From positions 1-37,109 of the forward strand of contig DASYRL010000135.1 of the NCBI GenBank assembly GCA_036004445.1: a stretch of DNA of 37,109 nt. Direction: 5' to 3'. The position numbers were made by a program, and so were the translations under genes. How positions within the stretch are numbered: the first letter of the stretch is position 1; each line of letters opens with the position of its first letter. Below, piece after piece: positions 15,300-23,192 of this stretch. The stretch comes from DASXUC01 sp036004445 (GTDB taxonomy: Bacteria; Sysuimicrobiota; Sysuimicrobiia; Sysuimicrobiales; Kaftiobacteriaceae). The notes below the pieces were generated by a model. The model saw only the letters and a program-made list of their open reading frames with translations, was not told where the DNA came from and did not search any database.

Positions 15300-16174
15300 C
15301 ATATCCTCCGCTGCCGGGCATAGTAAAACAGGTGCTGCTGGGCGTGTCCTGCGAGCCCGCCAAACCGCTCACGGGCGAACGCCCGGATGTCGCGCACCGA
15401 CTTGGGCTTTCCCCTGAAATACCAGCGCTCGACCGCGCGTCTTACCCAGACGTCGACCGGGAACGCTTCTCCCTTGCCGTAGGCGAAGAGCAACACACAG
15501 TCGGCCACCTTCTCACCCACGCCGGGAAGATCCAGCAGCAGCCTCCGCGCCTCATCGTACAGCAGCGTGGAGGGTATCCTCAGGTCCACCTTCCCGGAGT
15601 CAACACGCCGGGCGATGTCGCGCACGTACGGGGCGCGATACCCCAGCAGGCATTCTCTGAGACCATGCAGCGGCGCCCCGGCGAGACGGGTCGGTGTCGG
15701 GAAACTCCAGGCGCCGTCACCAAGCGGCTCCCCGTATCTGCGGCAGAGCCGATCGAGGGTCATCTCAATCTTCGGAATGTTGTTGAACGCCGACACGACG
15801 AAACTGACCAGACACTCCCACGGCTCCTGCCGGATTAGAGCAATCCCGGTGGTCGAGGGCAGGAGGCGGCCGAGGACTCGGTCGGCCCTCAACTGTCGCT
15901 CGACCCGGCTGAGGGGTTGGTCGAGACCGAGATACTTCGTGAACCGGGCCAGGTCATCAGGGACAGCGAGGCCGACCACCTCGATCCTGCCGCCGTGCTG
16001 GCGCAGCTCGACCGGTTTCCCCTCAAAGACTCCTCGCGCACCGTGGTCCCGCACCGTCCATCGGAAGACCTGCCCGCACGACAGGGTGCGGGCCAAATCA
16101 AATGGAGGCGTGGCGTCGAGTACCAGGCTCTCCGCCGGCGTTCCTCGTTCCCTGTTCCCTGTTCCCGCAGTCAC
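15299..16174 (-). CDS. 8-oxoguanine DNA glycosylase, OGG1 type
   Basis: About 291 residues; removes oxidised guanine from DNA and can nick the strand. The N-terminal domain (FDLARTLSCGQVFRW) precedes the helix-hairpin-helix GPD domain: LLLDLPGVGEKVADCVLLFA, with the catalytic Lys in GEKVADC, and PVDVWVRRAV, with the catalytic Asp. This matches the OGG1/AlkA-type layout. The GTG at 16174 overlaps the Nudix stop (GTGA), suggesting coupling, but the first ~15 residues (TAGTGNRERGT) are encoded by GGGAACA repeats. Starting next to oxidised-nucleotide-type Nudix genes suggests a shared repair theme, which is inference. Confidence 0.92.
   Translation of the reverse strand: MTAGTGNRERGTPAESLVLDATPPFDLARTLSCGQVFRWTVRDHGARGVFEGKPVELRQHGGRIEVVGLAVPDDLARFTKYLGLDQPLSRVERQLRADRVLGRLLPSTTGIALIRQEPWECLVSFVVSAFNNIPKIEMTLDRLCRRYGEPLGDGAWSFPTPTRLAGAPLHGLRECLLGYRAPYVRDIARRVDSGKVDLRIPSTLLYDEARRLLLDLPGVGEKVADCVLLFAYGKGEAFPVDVWVRRAVERWYFRGKPKSVRDIRAFARERFGGLAGHAQQHLFYYARQRRI
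16147..16168. repeat. GTTCCCT heptamer repeat at the glycosylase 5' end
   Basis: Three copies of the GGGAACA/TGTTCCC unit, single arm. On the minus strand the Nudix stop is followed by CTGCGGGAACAGGG, the same terminus type as other elements. The repeat is probably translated as the N-terminus of the glycosylase. Confidence 0.65.
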
Positions 16175-16788
16175 AGGGTCATCGGATCGGCGGCATCGAG
16201 AATCAACTGCGACCACGTCTCCATGCGGTCGCGAAGCAACAGGACTTCCGAGTAATCCGCCAGCCGTCCCGACAGCACGTCGGACTCCCTCACCGCGATG
16301 TCTGGCGTCTCGACGTCAACAACGTGGACCAGACCGAAGTGAACCTGGCCCACGGAATTGGTCTCGTCGTTCAGCACTCCCACCAGCCGTGCCTGCCAGC
16401 CTCTCGAGACAGTCAATTCCTCTTCGAACTCCCGCCTCAGGCCGGCACCGACCACATCGGCCGCCCCCTCGACGTCGGACTTGTTGATGTGGCCGCCCAC
16501 GCCGATGCTGTACTTGCCGTGCAGGCGCGCCTCGCCGCCGGAGGACGATCGCTGAAACAGAAACAGCCGGGGCCCGTGGCGGACGATCATGTACGGAATG
16601 ATCTGCTTGTGGCTCGGATCGTCCTCGATGTCCCCCCGGCGCCGGAACACAGCATGGGCGCGGACTCGAGCGAGGAATTGACCAGCCTCTTCAGTGGTGA
16701 AGCCCTGCACCGGCTCTGGCAGGAGCAGCGCGCGCGGCACCACCAGGATTTCTTCGTCGGACCCCATCGTGGCGCTATTCCGGAGCAT
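16171..16788 (-). CDS. Nudix hydrolase-like protein
   Basis: 205 residues. A variant Nudix box runs GGHINKSDVEGAADVVGAG then LRREFEEELTV, keeping the REFEEEL catalytic helix with its metal-binding glutamates; the first part is longer than the standard GX5EX7RE pattern. The N-terminal region (EEILVVPRALLLPEPVQGF, PSHKQIIPYMIVRHG) resembles larger Nudix proteins with unassigned substrates. The ATG at 16788 overlaps the antiporter gene by 14 bases and has GGGGA nearby; an alternative ATG is at 16767. The stop abuts a GGGAACA repeat. Confidence 0.8.
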   Translation of the reverse strand: MLRNSATMGSDEEILVVPRALLLPEPVQGFTTEEAGQFLARVRAHAVFRRRGDIEDDPSHKQIIPYMIVRHGPRLFLFQRSSSGGEARLHGKYSIGVGGHINKSDVEGAADVVGAGLRREFEEELTVSRGWQARLVGVLNDETNSVGQVHFGLVHVVDVETPDIAVRESDVLSGRLADYSEVLLLRDRMETWSQLILDAADPMTL

Positions 16789-18742
16789 ACGGTCGATCCC
16801 CTTGGGAAGTACGGCCGGTGAGAGCCTCGAATCGGGCGATCTGCTCGCTCAGCCCCAGGACGGTGACCTCATCGCCGGCGCGCAGGACGGTTTCCGCACC
16901 TGGCGTGCGCACCTCGGTTCCATCCACCCGTCGCACGGCGACGACCCAGACGCCGGTCCGATCCCGGAGCCGGGCCCGGCCCAACGAGGTATCGGCAAGC
17001 GCGCCCTCGGCGATGGTCACGGTTTTCGTCCTCAGCAGATGCTCCAGCCCCGCGGCCGGCAGGTCGCCGAATGGGGCGACACCGACCACCCCGCGCTGCT
17101 GTTCCATGTAGGCCTTGACGTCGCCGTGCGGAACTCCCAGCCGCTCGAGGCCGTGGCGCAGAAGCGTCTGCGCCGCCTCGAATTCGGGCTGGATCACTTC
17201 CGAGGCTCCCGCCTCGATCAACGCGTCGCGCTGGCTCAACTGCTCCGAACGCGCCAGGATCGGCAACGCCGGGTTCACGTCCCGCAGCCGGCGCACGGCG
17301 AGCCGCGTGCGTTCGAAGTCGGGAATGACCACGACTGCCAGACGCGCTCCGGCCGCGCCGGCCTGCCGCAGCACCGGCTCGCTGGCCGCGTCGCCGTACA
17401 CGCACGGGAGGCCGCGCGCTCGAACCGCCTCGATGATCGAGAAGTCAAGATCGATCACCGTGTACGGGACGCCAAACGCCTCGAGCGCTTCACCCATCAC
17501 GCTGCCCACGCGGCCGAATCCACACAACACAACGTGTCCTGCGGGGAGGTCTCCGCCACCGGCAGGGCGTGGGAGTGGCCCGTGCGGCTGGTCGATCAAC
17601 CGGTGAGCCAGGGCCGACAGCACGGCGCTGACCAGTATGGACAGCAGCGCGGCAGTCAGGATCGCATGATACAGGCCGGGACCGATCACGCCGGCACCGC
17701 GCGCCACCTGCGCCAGCACGAATGAGAATTCTCCGCTCTGCGCCAGGTGAATACTGACCAGCACGGCAGTCGGCCAGGGATAGCGGAACAATCTGAGCAC
17801 CGGCGCACGCAGCGCGAACTTCCCGACCACGATCACGCCCAGCATCAGCGCGGCCAGCGGGAGGTCGGCCCCGAGCTCCTGCGGGCGGATGAGCGTCCCC
17901 ATCGACACGAAGAAGAGTGCACCGAACAGGTCGCGCATCGGCAGCACCCGCGACAGAATCTCGTGGGTGAACTCGGATTCGCTGATGATCAACCCGCCCA
18001 AGAACGCGCCGAGGGCCAGCGAAAGTCCCAGCCCACTGGACAGCGCCGCCGTGCCGATCCCGATCGCCATCGCGACCAGGATGAACAGCTCCGCGTTGCC
18101 GCTCCGCGCAACCCGGGCTAGGACCGTTGGTACGATCCGGTTCGCCAGATAGAAGAACGGAACGAGGACCACCAGTGCACGGGTGAGCGCGCCGGACAGC
18201 GCACCGAGACGCTCCGGCCCCCCGCCCGCGAGCAGCGGGAGAACGATGATCAGGACGACGACGAGCAGGTCTTCGGACAGCAGCGTCGCGACCGACAGCC
18301 GCGCGTGCGGTGTGTGCAGCTCGCCGCGTTCGAGGAACAGCTTGACGACGACCATGGTGCTGGCGACGGACACGGCGATCCCCGCCGCGGCGGCTTCTGA
18401 CGCCGGGAGGCCCGCCACCACACCGGCGGCGGTCGCCAGCGCGACGACCAGCAGCATGGTCAGCGGCGCCCCCACCGTCGCCGGCGCGCCGAGACGGATC
18501 ATCTCGTGCAGCGAGAACTCGATGCCGATGGAGAACATCAGCAGCACGACGCCGATCTGGGCCATCACCTCGAAGGTGCGGACGTCCTGGATCGCGGGGC
18601 CCGGTGTGAACGGGCTGATCAGCAGCCCGCCGATGACGTAGCCAATGAACAGGGGCTGGCGGAGGAGCCGGGCGAGCACGCCGCCGGCCAGGGCGGCCAC
18701 CACGACCATTGCCAGATCACGAAAGAAGGGATTTTCAATCAT
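16775..18742 (-). CDS. CPA2 family cation/proton antiporter with TrkA (RCK) domains
   Basis: 655 residues. The first ~385 form a CPA2 antiporter membrane domain (FIGYVIGGLLISPF, VLLMFSIGIEFSLHEM, SLALGAFLGGLIISES). Then comes a TrkA_N nucleotide-binding domain (GHVVLCGFGRVGSVMGEALE, VIDLD) and a TrkA_C domain near the end (VRTPGAETVLRAGDEVTVLG). This is the layout of KefB/KefC-like potassium efflux systems, where ligand binding to the RCK domain gates transport. The ATG at 18742 overlaps the upstream methyltransferase stop (ATGA). Whether potassium or sodium is carried cannot be told from the sequence. Confidence 0.92.
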   Translation of the reverse strand: MIENPFFRDLAMVVVAALAGGVLARLLRQPLFIGYVIGGLLISPFTPGPAIQDVRTFEVMAQIGVVLLMFSIGIEFSLHEMIRLGAPATVGAPLTMLLVVALATAAGVVAGLPASEAAAAGIAVSVASTMVVVKLFLERGELHTPHARLSVATLLSEDLLVVVLIIVLPLLAGGGPERLGALSGALTRALVVLVPFFYLANRIVPTVLARVARSGNAELFILVAMAIGIGTAALSSGLGLSLALGAFLGGLIISESEFTHEILSRVLPMRDLFGALFFVSMGTLIRPQELGADLPLAALMLGVIVVGKFALRAPVLRLFRYPWPTAVLVSIHLAQSGEFSFVLAQVARGAGVIGPGLYHAILTAALLSILVSAVLSALAHRLIDQPHGPLPRPAGGGDLPAGHVVLCGFGRVGSVMGEALEAFGVPYTVIDLDFSIIEAVRARGLPCVYGDAASEPVLRQAGAAGARLAVVVIPDFERTRLAVRRLRDVNPALPILARSEQLSQRDALIEAGASEVIQPEFEAAQTLLRHGLERLGVPHGDVKAYMEQQRGVVGVAPFGDLPAAGLEHLLRTKTVTIAEGALADTSLGRARLRDRTGVWVVAVRRVDGTEVRTPGAETVLRAGDEVTVLGLSEQIARFEALTGRTSQGDRPYAPE

Positions 18743-19560
18743 GCGCGTTTCACACCGAGCCCGTAGAGCACGCGGAAGGTTACGTGAAACCCGTCGGCTT
18801 CCCGCTCGGCCCGGATGCGGTCGAAGGCCTGCCGCTGAAAGCGCGGCAACTCTGCCGGCGCCATCCGTTCGAGCGATGCCCTGGTGCCGTGGCCCCAGAG
18901 CGTGTCCCACCACTCCTGCTCGGTGGTATAGATGAATTCGGCCTCGTCGGCAACAACCCGCACAGCGGTGAATCCGGCGCTGCGCAGCGCCTGCTCCAGC
19001 CTTTCGGGGGTGCTGAGATCGTGCGAGCCTAAACGCACCGGCTCCACGTATTGCGCCAACAGTTCGTCATACCAGGATCCCCATCCGGAGTCGCCGCGCC
19101 ACGTGCTGGCCGCGATCGTTCCCCCGGTCTTCAGCACCCGGTGAAACTCCACGAGAGCGTGGTCGAGGTGCGGGAAGTAGAAGAGACCGAATCCGCACAG
19201 CACGTGATCGAACGATCCGTCGTCATGGACGAGGCGTTCCGCATCCATCACCCGGACGAGGGCGTTGTCGATCCGGCGCGCGGCGATCTCCGCCGCCGTT
19301 TCTCGGACCATCTCATCCGCTAGGTCGATCCCCTCGACCCGGCCCGCCGCGCCGGCCCGCTCCGCCGCCGGAAACAACACGGCCCCTCTGCCGGTCGCAA
19401 TGTCGAGCACCGTCGACCCCGATCCTACCCCGGCAAGTTCGACCAGGCGGCGACCGAAGTGCGCGCAGTATTGGGGGCCGCGTTGATCATACATGGGGGC
19501 AGCACGGCTGAAGACCCCGGCAATCAGGTCCTTGGCAACCCGTGGGTCGTGTTCACTCAT
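18739..19560 (-). CDS. Class I SAM-dependent methyltransferase (UbiE-like)
   Basis: 273 residues. The SAM-binding fold is clear: VFSRAAPMYDQRGPQY, motif I VLDIATGRGAVLFPAAERAG, VEGIDLADEMV, VMDAERL, FDHVLCGFGLFYFPHLDHAL and LKTGGTIAASTW. It resembles UbiE/MenG-type or small-molecule methyltransferases, but the substrate cannot be assigned. It sits between two antiporter genes with overlaps at both ends (8 bases upstream, ATGA downstream), so it is in the same transcript. The ATG at 19560 starts the conserved region. Confidence 0.87.
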   Translation of the reverse strand: MSEHDPRVAKDLIAGVFSRAAPMYDQRGPQYCAHFGRRLVELAGVGSGSTVLDIATGRGAVLFPAAERAGAAGRVEGIDLADEMVRETAAEIAARRIDNALVRVMDAERLVHDDGSFDHVLCGFGLFYFPHLDHALVEFHRVLKTGGTIAASTWRGDSGWGSWYDELLAQYVEPVRLGSHDLSTPERLEQALRSAGFTAVRVVADEAEFIYTTEQEWWDTLWGHGTRASLERMAPAELPRFQRQAFDRIRAEREADGFHVTFRVLYGLGVKRA

Positions 19561-20803
19561 CCCGGCCCATGATCTTCGCAAGGGCTTCAGCTTCCGTGAG
19601 TTCGGGCCGTTCCCGCGGGAAGACCATCCGCAGCAGCACTGGAGTGATGACCGTGGTCGCGAGCACCATGATCACCATGACGGCGAATCCCCGTTCGGCC
19701 AGCAGGCCCGTCTGGACCCCGATGGCCGCCACAATGAGACCGACCTCCCCGCGGCTGATCATCCCAATGCCGACGCGCAGCGCGCTCCGCCGGGGAAACC
19801 CCGCGGCCAGCGCGCCGCCGCCGCAGCCGAGGACTTTGCCGACGACCGCTGCGGCGATGATGAGCAGCGCGAAGGGCACGTCCGCGGCGTCGAGCAACCG
19901 GGCATTGGTCTGCAGCCCGATGCTGATGAAGAATACCGGCACCAGGATCGCGTACGTGAACCCGCGGATGCGGTGCTCGATGTCCTCCCGGAATCCTGCC
20001 TGGGTCACCAGCACGCCGGCGATGTAAGCGCCGGTGATCGACGCGACGCGCCCGATCACCTCCGCGCCCCAGGCCAGCATCAGCATGGCGACGACGGTGA
20101 AGGCGAGCACCCCCTCGCTGACCGGGACGCGGCGGAACCGCCGCAGCCCCCACGTGATCAGCCAGCGCCCGCCGAGGATGGCGGCGGCAAAGAACGCGAC
20201 CATCCGCAGCAGCACGCCGGCGATGGCCCCGGCGCCCCCGGCCTCAGCGCCGGTGAGAGCCACGAAGACCGACAGCACGATGATCGCGATCACGTCGTCG
20301 ATCACCGCGGCTGCCAGCAGCGTGGTGCCTTCGCGCGATTCCAGCTGGCCGAGCTCGATGAGGGTCTGCACCGTAATGCTGACGCTGGTCGCGGCCAGGA
20401 CGATGCCGATGAAGATCGCCCGCTCGGCGGGGAATCCGAATGGCAGCGCCACCAACGCGCCCAGCACCAGAGGGACCACCACGCCCGCGGTCCCCGCCAC
20501 CGCCGCCACCTTCCCGACGCGGCGCATCTGGGCGAGATCCGTCTCCAGCCCGGCGATGAACATCAGGAAGATCACCCCGACGTTGGCCAGCTGGGCGACG
20601 ACGGCGTCGAGCCCCGCGCCGCGGAAGGCCGGCCACTGCAAGACGTCGAGCAGGGATGGACCCAGGATGACGCCGGCAAGGATCTCTCCGAGCACCGCCG
20701 GCTGGCCCGCGCGCAGCGAGAGCCAGCCCGCCGCCTTCGCCGCGACGATGATGAGCGACAGTAGCAGCAGGAACTTCAGCAGTTGGGCGTGATCGATGTG
20801 CAC
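19553..20803 (-). CDS. CPA2 family sodium/proton antiporter, membrane domain only
   Basis: 416 residues, about 12 membrane segments, no RCK domain. Key motifs: GQPAVLGEILAGVILGPSLL, VIFLMFIAGLETDL, AAVIDDVIAIIVLSVFVAL (the Asp-Asp pair typical of electrogenic Na+/H+ exchangers such as NapA) and RVGIGMISRGEVGLIVAAIG. It likely exports Na+ in exchange for H+. The GTG start is 10 bases after the DUF1646 stop, and no strong ribosome site is seen. It forms an ion-transport group with DUF1646 and the RCK-type antiporter. Confidence 0.9.
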   Translation of the reverse strand: MHIDHAQLLKFLLLLSLIIVAAKAAGWLSLRAGQPAVLGEILAGVILGPSLLDVLQWPAFRGAGLDAVVAQLANVGVIFLMFIAGLETDLAQMRRVGKVAAVAGTAGVVVPLVLGALVALPFGFPAERAIFIGIVLAATSVSITVQTLIELGQLESREGTTLLAAAVIDDVIAIIVLSVFVALTGAEAGGAGAIAGVLLRMVAFFAAAILGGRWLITWGLRRFRRVPVSEGVLAFTVVAMLMLAWGAEVIGRVASITGAYIAGVLVTQAGFREDIEHRIRGFTYAILVPVFFISIGLQTNARLLDAADVPFALLIIAAAVVGKVLGCGGGALAAGFPRRSALRVGIGMISRGEVGLIVAAIGVQTGLLAERGFAVMVIMVLATTVITPVLLRMVFPRERPELTEAEALAKIMGRDE

Positions 20804-20813
20804 TAGCGCTATT

Positions 20814-21833
20814 CTATCGGACGAACAGCACCACGAAGTAGAGCACCATCAGGATCAATCCCAGAGGTACGCCCACCCGTGCCCAGCTGCGGCTGCGGAT
20901 GCCCAGCTTCCCGGCGGCGATGATGTTGGGGATGTTCCCGGGGATCAGCATCCCCCCGCTGATCAGCAATCCCATCAGCACGGCGCGGACCTGCTGCGTC
21001 GCCATCTGCGGGCTGATCTCCGCGGCCGTCAGGGTGGCATTGTCGAGGATGGCCGACACCATGTTGATCCAATACAGGATCCGGGCGTCGAGGGCGATGA
21101 TGAACCGGTCGATGACCGGCTTGAACCCCTCGCCCAGCAGCGTGAGCGCCATGATGAAGACAAAGACCTTCAGCGCGCGCACAACCACGTCCCGGTAGGT
21201 TTCATCGTACTCCTGCTCCGCCAGCGTTTCGCCGTGGTACCGCAGCGGCTGGAACCCGGCATAGACGCCGATGACCACGATGCCCGGGATCACCATCGGC
21301 CCCAGCAGGCGCATCAGGAACCAGAAGTCCTCGCCCAGCTTGGCCGTCGCGATCGTCGACAGCGGCTCTCCGATCGGCGTTAGTGCCGCACCCAAACCGA
21401 GGGCCATGCAGGCGATCACGACAAGGCGCGACTCATCTTCCTGCCGGAACCGCATCGTACTGATCAGCTCCACCAGCACGAGCGAGGCGATGATCACCGT
21501 GATCACGCTGCTCAGCAGTGCGAGGACGATGACCACCGCCACGACGATGACCTGCATGGGCAGCACGAGCCTCAAGCGCACCAGCCCGTCGCCGACATAC
21601 TTGCGTACCCACTTGAACAGAAGACCCGAGATGAAGACGGCGATCGTTATGGGAATGGGATGGGTCAGGGCATCACGGACCAGCGTGCTCGAAAACGCCC
21701 CGGCGGCCAGAACGGACAGCACGCCCACGACAAACAGGAAGGCCTCGATGTTCTGCTCCACCCGGTGGAAGATCAGCGGAAGGAGAAGGACTGCGAGCAG
21801 GATGAGCAGGTCGGCGATGATGGCAAAGTCCAC
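20814..21833 (-). CDS. DUF1646 family putative cation transporter
   Basis: 339 residues, about ten membrane segments. The conserved parts GLGAALTPIGEPLSTIATAKL, INMVSAILDNATLTAAEI and PGNIPNIIAAGKLGI identify DUF1646, a family related to ion transporters (two similar halves each with a polar re-entrant motif). The ion is not known. The GTG start at 21833 lies 11 bases after a perfect TATAAT, so the message would be nearly leaderless. It starts the ion-transport group. Confidence 0.85.
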   Translation of the reverse strand: MDFAIIADLLILLAVLLLPLIFHRVEQNIEAFLFVVGVLSVLAAGAFSSTLVRDALTHPIPITIAVFISGLLFKWVRKYVGDGLVRLRLVLPMQVIVVAVVIVLALLSSVITVIIASLVLVELISTMRFRQEDESRLVVIACMALGLGAALTPIGEPLSTIATAKLGEDFWFLMRLLGPMVIPGIVVIGVYAGFQPLRYHGETLAEQEYDETYRDVVVRALKVFVFIMALTLLGEGFKPVIDRFIIALDARILYWINMVSAILDNATLTAAEISPQMATQQVRAVLMGLLISGGMLIPGNIPNIIAAGKLGIRSRSWARVGVPLGLILMVLYFVVLFVR

Positions 21834-21843
21834 GACGGCCTAC

Positions 21844-21849
21844 ATTATA
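21844..21849 (-). promoter_or_regulatory. Predicted -10 box of the DUF1646 operon
   Basis: A perfect TATAAT on the minus strand, directly next to a GGGAACA repeat that occupies the -35 region; no good -35 is seen. The start codon is so close that the transcript would have only a few leader bases. Confidence 0.45.
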
Positions 21850-21851
21850 CC

Positions 21852-21884
21852 GAGAACAGGGAGCAGGGAGCAGGGAACAGGGAA
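21852..21884. repeat. GGGAGCA/GGGAACA heptamer repeat
   Basis: About four 7-base units (GAACAGG, GAGCAGG, GAGCAGG, GAACAGG) between the Nudix stop and the DUF1646 promoter. There is one arm only, in direct orientation. Confidence 0.7.
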
Positions 21885-22400
21885 TCAGACTTCTGCAAAC
21901 GCGCCTGGCGCCGGAAACAGGACCGACGCGTGTGAAGCGGGAGCGAGGATCTCGAGCCGCGTCATCGAGTCGATATCGTCAGTCTCAAGTTCCTCCCGAA
22001 TCGTCAGCACGCCGGACGCCGCGAGCACGTGGGGTAAGACGAGCCGCGTATCCGGCATGACCGGCAGCTCGTCCAGCCGGTCGAGACTTACCCACTCGAC
22101 ATCGCCTTCGTCTGAGGCGACGAGCTCGCCCTCGGGAACCGCCGCCGTAAACGTGAAGAGGATCCAGATCTGCCCCGTGTCACGCGCGGTGACGACCCAG
22201 AGAGCCCGCAGCGCCGGGGAACCGATAACCAGCCCGGTTTCCTCCCGCACCTCGCGGATGCACCCTGCGAACGGGTTTTCACCGGCCTCCACTTTGCCGC
22301 CGACACCGTCCCACCGGCCGGCATTGGGCTGCCGCCGCCGGTGGATCAGTAACACACGGCTGTCGTCATGGATGAAGCAGAGGGTGAGCAGCGTGATCAG
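21885..22400 (-). CDS. Nudix hydrolase, MutT-like (8-oxo-dGTP diphosphatase type)
   Basis: The Nudix box GVGGKVEAGENPFAGCIREVREETGLVIG is canonical (written as residues about 32-60), preceded by LLIHRRRQPNAGRWDG, the pattern of small MutT/8-oxo-dGTP diphosphatases. The first common start codon is a GTG at 22355, but this removes the first beta strand. The frame continues upstream as ITLLTLCFIHDDSRVLLIHR, with a CTG at 22400 overlapping the trpA stop (CTGA). I therefore extend it there (171 residues), with the 156-residue form as the conservative choice. It is the last gene of the trp cluster. Confidence 0.8.
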   Translation of the reverse strand: MITLLTLCFIHDDSRVLLIHRRRQPNAGRWDGVGGKVEAGENPFAGCIREVREETGLVIGSPALRALWVVTARDTGQIWILFTFTAAVPEGELVASDEGDVEWVSLDRLDELPVMPDTRLVLPHVLAASGVLTIREELETDDIDSMTRLEILAPASHASVLFPAPGAFAEV

Positions 22401-23188
22401 GATACGTCAATCCCCCTGCGGAGTGTGCCGGCCAGGTGCTCCAGCCGGGTGATTCGATCGCCGTCCTCTTCGAGCACGGCGACCAGCGCGCTGCCGACGA
22501 TCACACCGTCCGCCACGCGCGCAACCTCGCGGGCCTGGTCAGGAGTGGAAACCCCGAACCCGACGCAGACCGGCGTGCTCGTCAGCCCTTTGATCCGGGC
22601 GATGAGCCCGCCGAGGTCTGCGGACACTCGCTCGCGGACGCCGGTGACGCCGGTCAGCGACACGCAGTAGATGAAACCGGTGGATCGCTCCGCCACCAGA
22701 CGGATGCGCTCATCGGTGCTCGTTGGAGCAAGCAGAAAAATCGTGTCCACACCCGCCGGTCGCGCGGCCGCAATGATCCCGTCCGCCTCCTCCGGAGGGA
22801 GGTCCGGCACCACGACGCCGTCGACGCCGGAGGAGGCCGCGTCCGCGCAGAACCGGTTTAGTCCATACTGCAGGATCGGGTTGAAATAGGAAAGCAATAC
22901 GACCGGCACGGCCACCTTCGGCCGCAGGCGGTGCGTCAGGTCCAATACGTCGGCGAGCGTGACGCCCCGCAGCAGCGCCCGGTGCCCGGCCCGCTGGTTG
23001 ACGGGGCCATCGGCGATCGGGTCCGAGAACGGCACGCCGAACTCGATCAGGTCAGCCCCGGCCCGCACCAGCGCCTGCGCGGCGTGCTCCGTCGCGGCGA
23101 GATCCGGATCTCCCGCCACCACGAACGGAATGAACGCTCGTCGCCCCGCGGCGCGGAGTTCCGCGAACGTTGCGGAGATCCGGCTCAT
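22397..23188 (-). CDS. trpA: Tryptophan synthase alpha chain
   Basis: 263 residues, standard length. It cleaves indole-3-glycerol phosphate and passes indole to TrpB. The catalytic residues match the well-studied enzyme in number: Glu49 in LIEFGVPFSDPIADG and Asp60 in the same motif. SLTGVTGVR and the phosphate site VGFGVSTPDQA and GVIVGSALV are present. The ATG at 23188 has GGAG nine bases upstream; an in-frame GTG at 23203 is possible. It starts four bases after the trpB stop. Confidence 0.96.
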   Translation of the reverse strand: MSRISATFAELRAAGRRAFIPFVVAGDPDLAATEHAAQALVRAGADLIEFGVPFSDPIADGPVNQRAGHRALLRGVTLADVLDLTHRLRPKVAVPVVLLSYFNPILQYGLNRFCADAASSGVDGVVVPDLPPEEADGIIAAARPAGVDTIFLLAPTSTDERIRLVAERSTGFIYCVSLTGVTGVRERVSADLGGLIARIKGLTSTPVCVGFGVSTPDQAREVARVADGVIVGSALVAVLEEDGDRITRLEHLAGTLRRGIDVS

Positions 23189-23192
23189 TAAG

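Noticed and set aside
19493..20764. Long plus-strand frame (423 residues) opposite the NapA-like antiporter
   Set aside because: His/Asp/Arg/Gln-rich antisense shadow of a GC-rich gene; no start signals or family motifs.
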